DNA from: Tetmemena sp. SeJ-2015
Taxonomy: Eukaryota; Ciliophora; Spirotrichea; Sporadotrichida; Oxytrichidae
Direction of reading: 5' to 3'
Length of the DNA: 64,000 bases
NCBI GenBank assembly: GCA_027382625.1
Contig: JAJKFJ010022575.1
Location: 93,277-157,276, forward strand
Program-made: the position numbers and the translations under genes
In this document: positions 56,286 to 64,000 of the stretch, in pieces
Numbering within the stretch: position 1 is the stretch's first letter
How the letters are laid out: each line of letters begins with the position of its first letter
Notes under the pieces: generated by a model
Databases searched by the model: none
What the model was told of the DNA's origin: nothing
Seen by the model: the letters and a program-made list of their open reading frames with translations, nothing else

Positions 56286-59227
56286 TTCAAATTTCATCCA
56301 CTCTAATTTTCCTTTGGTTTATTTCTCTCTGCACTGCATTAAATCCTCTATCGAATCCCTCGTTTTATTCTTGCAGCTCTCCCAAGTCGTTAAGAAGATC
56401 TGCTAAATCATTGCCTGAGAATTTAAAATTCCAAAAATAAATTTAAGAATTGCTTGACTATATCTGGGATTTGCTCGGCTAACTTAGAAATTACCTTGGG
56501 CTCCACTTTTAGAGTTTTGAAGGCCTTGACAAGGAAATAGATTTCAAATGGGAAGTATGGTGTGTCGTTCGCTCTGCTGAATATCCCTTTTCAACCTCTT
56601 TAATTGCCTTTTCTTTTAACAGGAACAGTAGTTTCTTACAATAATCAATATAGTTTATAAAGCTGATAATGATTTAGAAAATAGTTTCTTGTTCTGTCTG
56701 GAATCGCTAATATCAGCATAGCAATGTAGAAGTACACTGACAGAGGATAGTTTCAGACTATCAATATTGGTCTTGATGATTTCCTCTAGATCATGAACAA
56801 TTGGCATCTGCCTGCGGGTCTAAACATTTTTGAAGCATTGCAGAGCATTCAAAAATGGATGAGACAAAATATTAAACTTTTATTTCGAGCATTGACGATG
56901 CCTGTTTCATCTAGATTCTAATGGTTGCGCTCCATATGAGAAGCCAATTCTTCATAGAAGGTAGTTTATTGAACTCCAACTTACTGATAAAGCTTAGCCA
57001 ACGCCATCAGCTCATTTATCTCTATAGAATACAAGTTGTTTACTATTTGAGGCTGCAATTTTATAAATAGCTTCTAGCGCGCAGAATCTCCATCGTACAG
57101 GGATTTAAGAATAGGATAGATGTCTTGAGGTTTGATAAATATGCAAATGTTTTATAGCAATTGATGAAACTTATTTTAAGATAAAGTCAAGATGGTTTCC
57201 AATGTATTTGTCTAAAGAAGCGAAGAAACTGGACTTTTCAGCTCTAGAAAGTGAAAAACTTTTCAAAATGATAGCCACGTCTGTTGAGTTCAACTAACTT
57301 TGTCTATTTAAAATCTCATTCTAAAGACTCTCGTTCACCTTTGGCATCTGACTCAACACATTTGTTGTACAGAAAGCTATATTTAGATTTAAATGAAATT
57401 GAAATAATTCTAAAAAGCCGTGGTAACGTTAATGAGCTCAACCTTTGAGAAGAAGATGATATTTTTAAGAGCAAATTCCTCAGCCATTATCATTATTTCC
57501 TCTGGCTGATAATCTTCAATCTCACTCTCCAAGTTAAAACAGTTAACCGTCAACATTTTTTTAATTAAGTTGTACTTGCCGATTATTCCACAAAGGAACG
57601 AAAATTCCTTATTATTCATATGAGGGACATCCTGAGCGAGTAAGCTTTCAAGTTTATCATATAGCACGGGATATGCCACAGGACTGGCAATCTCTATTGC
57701 TTGGCGGAATATTCTTAGGAGCTCATCTCTTGACAGAGTGTGGAAATCTTCTAAACTTTACTACAATATTTTTTAAATAGTAAACGATTGCATTCTAGTC
57801 TACTTGAGAGATCAAGTTATTCATAACCTTATCCTCAAGAGACTTTATTGCCTTTTCATTCAACAGATACATGTGCTTTTCTTTTCTAATTACTTTCAGC
57901 ACGTCTAGAATTCTCATACATGCGAGAGGACTCAGAGCTAAAATAAATTCAAAGCAATTTTCTAATTAGCTCCTCCCATTCTGAACTTATCGCTTGTTAA
58001 GATGCCGATTGCGGCCGTTATTTTTCTCCAAAAATCTTGCTCATCAAACAGCATTCCATAGGCAAATTACATAGCATAAGATATATCTTCACTCTCTTCA
58101 GGATCAAATGAACTAGGGCTGCTTGCTCTGTACCTTATATATTAAAGGAAGTCAAAATATTTTAGATGTACACATGCTTTTTGTCATCTATCTCGATTAT
58201 GATCTCTGGTTCTTTATCAAAACTAATGAATTTTAGGTTATCTATATCATATTTTATAATCAAGTGCAACATCTGTAAGCTTATTATTGAGTTCTCCAAG
58301 TTCGAGCATAGTCTTCTTGAATAGTTTTCCAAAAAAATCATGGTGAATTTCTACCTCTCAAGATAATTATTTTTAATCATAATGTGATAAAATAAACCTC
58401 TTGTTCGTTTAATTTGATTCCACTCGTCATAAAGAATTCAATGAACTTTCTCATGACTTTCATGCCGTTTTCACTCTCCAGTCTTATAGATTTAATGAAG
58501 TTAAACAGCTCCTACTTCTGATGAGGACTTAAAGGCATCTCATAATCGCTATAAATAGAATCATTAAATACTAAAGCTATCACTATCTTTTATAAAGTAC
58601 ACTATTTATTAATTGATGTATCATTATTTTTGAAAATCTTGATCACTTTCAACCTATTCGTGTCTCTAAACAGTCTATTATTTCTTAACTTCACTAAATT
58701 GCGCCTCTTTTATCTCTTTATTAGCTTATGTATTGCTTTAGGGCTTCCCTTGACTCGCATTCTTAAAAATAAATTAGTAAAACATATGACAGTTTCTTAG
58801 GTTGTGTCTGTGCATAATCTTGGCTACTTCTGTATGTCTCAGAGTCTGATCCGCTAGAGCTTCCATCCTAATTGTGCTGCTTATTTTCTATCTACTATAA
58901 GAATTCTGCATACTCCTGCTGCTTTCTCCCCTCAATTTCCTGAGCTTCTAATAGCTTTTCTTCAGGTGTACGGTAATCAAACTTCTATATGACTTATATA
59001 ACCCTCTCCTCTTTAAACTAAAGCTTAAAATTAAATTAATTAAAACCTGTAAAGTAAATTTTAGGTGCCTATTTCTTGACATCTTTGCCTGCATGATTGC
59101 CGAAGTAGGAACTGCCCTACTTTCTTTTTACTTCTTACTGCTTCTTTTTCTAATTCTGGCTGAAAGTACGCTAACCACAGTTGAAGAGTCTGGAGTCGTT
59201 TGCTTTTGAGATTTTGAGACCACTCAT
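56286..59227 (-). CDS. Large helical-repeat protein of unknown function
   Basis: ATG 59225-59227 gives MSGLKISKANDSRLFNCG and GSSYFGNHAGKDVKKQAP, an intron, and FKEERVIQVIQKFDYRTPEE followed by a Gln/Ser-rich coiled coil (REQ-type EGRKQQEYAEFLQQIEN). Helical segments follow over about 700 residues: SPKAIHKLIKRQKRRNLVKL, RKFIEFFMTSGIKLNEQE, SPVAYPVLYDKLESLLA, KEFSFLCGIIGKYNLIKKM and EIMIMAEEFALKNIIFF. The end, FSGNDLADLLNDLGELQEQ and REINQRKIRVDEI, leads to TGA 56286-56288. The regular short helices recall FASTK/octotricopeptide-like organellar RNA proteins, but no RAP domain was found, so the function is left open. Confidence 0.55.
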
Positions 59228-59741
59228 CTGTCTGTTTATATTAGAGGGGGTGATTAACTTGCAAAGGGTGAAGAACTGTCTGCCTGTAATTTGTATTTAT
59301 GTGGACATTAGTTGCAGCTTTTATTGTGATTGCTAGTTCTAATTGAATAACTGCTTTTGAATTGTATGCATGTCTCTCTGACTTTAGTTCTATAAAGCTG
59401 CAGTTTATTAGCTTTGCTGCTGCAGAATTTAAAGTAGAGCAATTTTGGATTAGGGTTGGGCTCCCACTCTCTGGGTTAGTAGTTTTCGCAAGTTCATAAT
59501 TAAATAAACCCTTTGAAATCAAAATGAAGCAAGAAATAAATAATTATTGGGTTTAGTGACGCAAATAGGGCTAAGTTTTAATTATTAAGTGCTCTATAAT
59601 ATTAATTTTCATGGCTCTCATTTCATTTTCTCATTCTCAGAGTATGAGTAAAAAGAATTTAGCTGCTTATTTCATCTAGATAAGAAAAAAAAATGCTAAG
59701 TGAGAATTATAATATAAATATTTAAACTATAATAATTTGGA
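59228..59741. other. Intergenic between divergent genes
   Basis: About 510 bp. A 93-codon minus frame (59241-59522) has no initiator context, domain or IES pattern that supports it. AT-rich near 59680-59730, just before the Sm-G start. Confidence 0.4.
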
Positions 59742-60082
59742 ATGGCGAGCAAACAAGGTTACGGAGCGGACTTGCGCAAGTTCATGGATCTGAGAGTGGA
59801 CTTGAGACTGAACTGCAACAGACACGTTGCCGGAGTATTGAAAGGGTATGATCAGTTCTTGAATATCGTGTTGGACAACGCAATTGAGATTACTCCTCCT
59901 AATAAGGATAACAAAGAAACTCAAAAGAGAGAGCTTGGCACTCAATCAAAATACCAATTAAAGTTTATTAAGTAATTAAGAAAATTTTATTTTAAATTTA
60001 TAGTTATTGCATTTTGGTTTTGACTGTAGTAATCAGAGGAAACTCAGTGGTCATGTGGGAAAATTTAGATAAGGTACTCTGA
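59742..60082 (+). CDS. SNRPG: Spliceosomal Sm-G protein
   Basis: ATG 59742 gives MASKQGYGADLRKFMDLRV, then DLRLNCNRHVAGVLKGYDQF and NIVLDNAIEI: the Sm1 motif with the GxLxGYDxFxN signature. After an 83-bp IES (59940-60022, ACT pointers) the Sm2 motif follows, VVIRGNSVVMWENLDKVL, and TGA 60080-60082. Length (about 85 residues) and both Sm motifs match small nuclear ribonucleoprotein G, one of the seven ring proteins of U1, U2, U4 and U5 snRNPs. This is one of the cleanest genes for showing that the inserts are IESs: the break has no GT-AG ends, and only the ACT join restores LGTVVIRGNS. Confidence 0.92.
59940..60022 (+). other. IES in Sm-G (ACT pointer, 83 bp)
   Basis: ACT at 59940-59942 and 60023-60025. 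The insert is AT-rich and contains an in-frame TGA. Removal places the Sm2 motif directly after RELGT, as in all Sm-G proteins. Confidence 0.9.
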
Positions 60083-61067
60083 GAAGCAAAGCGTGGATGC
60101 TCTATCTAAAATAACATTCAAGACTATGAGAGATGTGTCTAAATTCAAATAAGAAGAAGAGAAACAAAGAAGATGCAAATATGAAATTAATTAATTCTAA
60201 AAGTAATTCTTATAATCAATCTATGAGCTTCTTTTCATTCGCTTTTTCATTCCTTTATTTGTTCAATTAATTTCAATTTCCATAGAAAGCTCTATCTTAC
60301 TGTCTGTCAAAAAGATAGTATAAATTATTATAATCTAGAAAATGACTCGACACAATTCAGGATGCGTTCATTTTACTTCATATTAAGGCTGACTAGCTGC
60401 CTCGCTTAATTTTAACAAACATTATAATAATACTATAATAAAGATATAAAGCTATCTGTTTCAAACTCTGACATTACAACTCGCCAAAACTTATCATATC
60501 AAACAAAAATATAAGCACCACAATAGATATCAATATGTATTTCAATAATCTAAAAGTCATCATCTACACCTACAAGTTTAAATCTAGATTAACTTTTATA
60601 AACTTTAAAAAAATTAAAGTTCGTTCTTGCACTTAGGGGAAAATTTGAAAGTAAGTAGAGCTGATTGAAATAATTGAGTGAATATGTTTTCACCAACTTA
60701 TCTAAAATTTCTTAATTTTGACTCGATCTCATTTTTAAAACTTTAGATGCAGTGGATTTCAAATACAAAGAGAGGGTTTTAAATCTCGCCCTCGTTGTGA
60801 ACTTCTTGCTCAAGCTTATGTAGAAGAGTAAGTCCAAAATTCTACTTCAAAATGTTGGTTGATGAGTGTTTATGAATTGGCATTCTCAAGCAATCAGCTT
60901 CTTTTATCTGAATTGAATTATTAAATTTTCGACTTGTTAAAATTTGTGATTGACTTGATTCAAATTATATTATGATATCAAAATTAAATGACTATTGATT
61001 GTTACATCACAAATTTAAGCACTACGTCATGCTTTAGAAAATGAATTATGCCTCTTTTTTTCAATAA
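60083..61067. other. Long AT-rich non-coding spacer
   Basis: Nearly 1 kb with no supportable gene in either code; AT-rich with scattered homopolymers. No tRNA-like fold was recognised. It could hold germline-limited DNA or the ends of two somatic chromosomes. Confidence 0.45.
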
Positions 61068-63583
61068 ATGTCTATGTCCTTTTCTGAGATTAATACTTTG
61101 ACTATAGTTTACAAAGAGAAGAGAGCGAAGCTACTATCCACCAAGTACTAACGAGTTGCAAGAGCTGACTGGAAAAATGACTGCCCAGTTATCTTGGTTC
61201 ATGGTTTTGCTGGGCAAACCACTGATAAAAACTGGCTCTTCAGGGGCTATTTTCAGTACTGCCTCTAGAAAGATGTTCTTGGATAGGATAACTAACAAGA
61301 ACTTTATTATTATAATGCTGAATATATAAATATGATATACATGTTTATGAGGCTGATGTGAGTCCATTCGGCTCAGCTCACGACAGAGCTTGCGAGCTCT
61401 ATCAGCAAATAGTTGGAATCTTTAAAATTCAGGAAGAAGCAAAGAAGAAGGAAATGCACCTCAGTGAAGTTGTGTATGGCACAGATCATGTCCAAAATTA
61501 CAAAGGTAGAAGATAAATTAGTTTGAGTGTATTTATTACCACAATGAACATATTACAAGCCTAGATATCTCAGAAAAGTTAAGGATGGGAAGATATATGC
61601 ATACCCTAATGGTTTGCCAGGAGGATGGTGCAGGCACAGAAAGGTGCATCTAGTAGGTCACTCATGGGGTGCAGCCACCATTCGCTGTCTTTAAAACTTG
61701 ATGGCTAACAACTACTTTGGGAATCCCGGTTACGTGAGATGCTGCAAAGACCCCTCTCGTTTTTGCTTCAACGCCCCTAGTTATGATACTAGTGATTTCA
61801 TTGCCTCTATAACTTGCATCAATCCAGTTCTTAATGGAAGCTTGGGCGGCTATGCTTCTGGCTATGATGAGGAGTCGAGGAGTTCAAAAAGGGATACTAA
61901 GACTTCATTCCTCAGACAATGAAGAGAATGAATATTATTTCAAACTTATGTTCTAAGAATTTCACTCTCAATTAGCCACTTGAAATTGTAAAAAGAAAGA
62001 TCAAGATTGTAAGTTTAAAAAATTGATTGTTCTTTTTGACTTATTTCAATTATAGAAAGAGGAGACAGTTTATGAATTAGACTATCAAAAATCAAACATG
62101 ATGTACGATCTGTAGTGTGAAGTTTATGGGCTCAATAAGCGCCATAATGAAACAGTTTTCTAATATCTTCGAAGGCAGTGGAACAATTGATCCTAAATTA
62201 TTTGCTTAAGAATAGTCGACTATTTTATCTTGAATGACTTTTTCTACACAAATAACGATGGGTCTGCCAGTTAGTTTGCACCTCATTTCAACGCAGAGTT
62301 AAATTCCAAGCTCCGCACTTTTGATCACTGCTACTACTTCGCAATTAATTGTAATCTTCGCTCCTCCACAAGGCATAAGTTTAAAGAAGTTTTCCACGAA
62401 CCTGCTAGAACAGTGACAAAAGGGAATTATTTTTAGTTTGACTTCTTTTCTTTGTAAAGGGCTTGGATTCAACCCAGAAATAGTAGATTATAACGTGAAG
62501 TATACGAAGACTAGTGGAAAATATCCAACTTAGAAATTTAAATTAACTCCACTCAAAAAAGTAATGACAGGATTCAAGTTTCTACTTAGTCCTATTGCTC
62601 TTTTTACTGGACTCTTCAGTGATAATTTCTTAGAATTCAAGCCTCCTAAAGATGAGTTTAATATAGTTTAGATATTTATTGGAAATTATGATTAGCGAGG
62701 AAAAAATTAAGCCCCAATAAAATAGTGGTATTTATACAGAGAGGTAAAGAATTAACATGAGCTAGTAATGCTTTCAATTCTATTAGAGGCTTAGCAAGTC
62801 TTAAACTCTAGGCGAGTTTTTAAAAAAAAACATTGCAAGAATACTAACTCCTTTATTTTTTCTCTTTCTAATATGAACTAAACAAAATTAAGATTTGAAC
62901 TACTTTAAGAGAATTTTATTTAATCCATTAAATTAATTATAAACTTATAATTGAAGAGATTCTCTACTATAATCTTCTTAACCCCGATATGAATAACGCA
63001 GAGGCTATTGATTATATGAACAAAGACTGGACGTAGCATCATGATACTCTATTGCCAAGATACGCCCAAGAATTTCCTAGGATGTCAACTGATTATAAGA
63101 CAAAGAAAGATATTGAGAAATAACCATGGGGAAATAAAGCTATCCCAACCTTTTTCAATGCCTAAGACGACGCCTTATTAGACTCTTACACAACTAGAGG
63201 TGATAAGTTAATAATAATTATTTGAGCTTATTTATAAGTACGAGACAGGGTAGTGGTACTTCGGCTCCTATCAGCATGTTGATCATTTGGATTTCTGTGG
63301 ACTTCCTCCTTTCTTGAGTTACCTTAGAGTGCTTTTTGGGGTAGAGTACCGACCTCAATTCTGGATAAATCTTTTCAACCGCATCAGGTCTATCAAAGTA
63401 GATTAGAACGAGAATGACTTCCCCTTGTCCAACAATGCAAAACAAGCTTTGAATTGTAATTCAGGCTATTGCTCAGAGGAAGATGAAAGCTTGGAATTTA
63501 GTGGGGAAGAGGGTCTGTTGGAAACAGAAGAGACTCACACCTTATTTGGAAATGAATAAGACATATTAGGCAAGGACTTTTGA
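61068..63583 (+). CDS. Alpha/beta-hydrolase lipase, Staphylococcus/Geobacillus (family I.5)-like
   Basis: ATG 61068 (MSMSFSEINTLTIVYKEK) leads to CPVILVHGFAG (oxyanion-hole HGF). An IES with ATGTT pointers follows, then DVYEADVSPFGSAHDRACEL. A second IES with ATTACAA pointers precedes KPRYLRKVKDGK, PNGLPGGW and VHLVGHSWGAATIRCLQ. GHSWG carries the nucleophile Ser (about 61657). Further on come MMYDLQCEVYGLNKRHNE, NDGSASQFAPHFNAELN, then KGLGFNPEIVDYNV and, near 63270, WYFGSYQHVDHLDF with the likely catalytic His. TGA is at 63581-63583. Order and motifs match thermophilic bacterial lipases (HGF, DRACE, GHS-GG, VDHL), but the protein is longer. It may have come by ancient transfer. No clear signal peptide is seen. 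Confidence 0.85.
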
Positions 63584-63662
63584 AACATCTTCAAGAAGTA
63601 AGTTTGATTCATGGAAAGTATCTAATAATGACATTAATTCTGATAAAAACCTCTGTTTATCT

Positions 63663-63842
63663 TTGGGGGGTGGGTCCCGCACCGCACGTGCGGTCCGGGG
63701 AACGCTTTTTTTCCCCCCACCGCACGTGCGGTCTGGGGAAGTGGTACTAATCCCCCCACCGCACGTGGGTCCGGGGAAGTGGTACCAATCCCCCCACAGC
63801 ACGTGCGGTCTGGGGAAGTGCCACCAATCCCCCCACCGCACG
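63663..63842. repeat. GC-rich tandem repeat, unit about 39 bp, with palindrome CCGCACGTGCGG
   Basis: Units of the form C6-A-CCGCACGTGCGG-TCTGGGG-AAGTGGTAC-TAAT are repeated about 3.5 times at 63713-63842. A variant, partly inverted-looking first copy lies at 63663-63710. Copies differ by single changes or a small deletion (third unit lacks GC in the palindrome, fourth has AGC for CGC). The block is far more GC-rich than anything around it. It lies about 80 bp after the lipase stop, and apparent ORFs across it are by-products of the repeat. Confidence 0.85.
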
Positions 63843-64000
63843 ATTATAAAACCAAGTTAACATTTCAAAGTAAGTGTACTAAAAAATCTATGTTATCATT
63901 ATAACTTATGTTTTTGCGCTTACTAAGTAAGAAAAACTCTTAAATACAATATTACTCGTAATTTTCACATAAAAGTTATTCTAAAAATCAGGGGCAGTTA

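Noticed and set aside
59241..59522. Minus-strand 93-codon ORF next to the 59227 start
   Set aside because: No domain, no IES pattern and no link in frame to the downstream gene; treated as spacer.
63566..63860. ORFs across the GC-rich repeat on both strands
   Set aside because: Repetitive Gly/Pro/His peptides produced by the 39-bp tandem unit, without other support.
1..64000. CRISPR arrays, bacterial operons, rRNA or tRNA genes
   Set aside because: No regularly spaced repeats with unique spacers, no ribosome-binding sites, and no tRNA- or rRNA-like sequence recognised by eye; the genome is eukaryotic.

Overview
The window reads as germline (micronuclear) DNA of a stichotrich spirotrich ciliate, of the Oxytricha/Stylonychia/Tetmemena type. 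Three observations support this. (1) Recognisable proteins read correctly only if TAA and TAG mean glutamine and TGA is the sole stop, so most apparent ORFs are fragments of longer genes. (2) Coding regions are cut by short AT-rich inserts that mostly lack GT-AG ends and begin and end with the same 3-13 bp word (a pointer). Deleting the insert plus one pointer copy restores frame and homology, as expected for internal eliminated sequences (IESs) between macronuclear-destined segments (MDSs). Ordinary GTAAGT...TAG introns of about 40-130 bp occur as well. (3) Genes are packed along one long molecule, and I saw no C4A4/G4T4 telomere repeats, unlike the gene-sized somatic chromosomes of these organisms.

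Layout. 1-6 kb: parts of three Cys-loop (pentameric ligand-gated) channel genes, one carrying a 1.22 kb perfect-looking palindrome inside TM2. 6-26 kb: a large S/Q-rich protein, an IES-free IWS1/Spn1 homologue, several coiled-coil proteins of unknown function and a large GAF-domain protein. 26-27 kb: the ligand-binding half of a Cys-loop receptor whose channel half appears to lie at 1-1003. 27-35 kb: a Gln-rich protein, casein kinase 2 beta, a TOM7-like mini-protein, small acidic proteins and a dynein-tail-like protein. 35.8-40.3 kb: a Rab GTPase in two pieces that flank a complete GDP-mannose pyrophosphorylase alpha-like gene and an EF-hand gene. 40-50 kb: coiled-coil proteins, a PABPN1-like RRM protein, and a polyadenylation-factor gene fusing DWNN, RING and YTH modules. 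50-64 kb: two very large unknown genes, the spliceosomal Sm-G protein, a bacterial-type lipase and a GC-rich tandem repeat.

The most interesting features are architectural. Two genes are split over 3.3 kb and 24.9 kb with unrelated whole genes inside the gap, each rejoined by an unusually long pointer (13 bp and 10 bp). One receptor may be scrambled with an inversion. IESs can be as short as 13 bp. The Mpe1/RBBP6-YTH fusion is a candidate new link between m6A reading and 3'-end processing. All joins are read by eye from one sequence. The matching somatic chromosomes would decide them.
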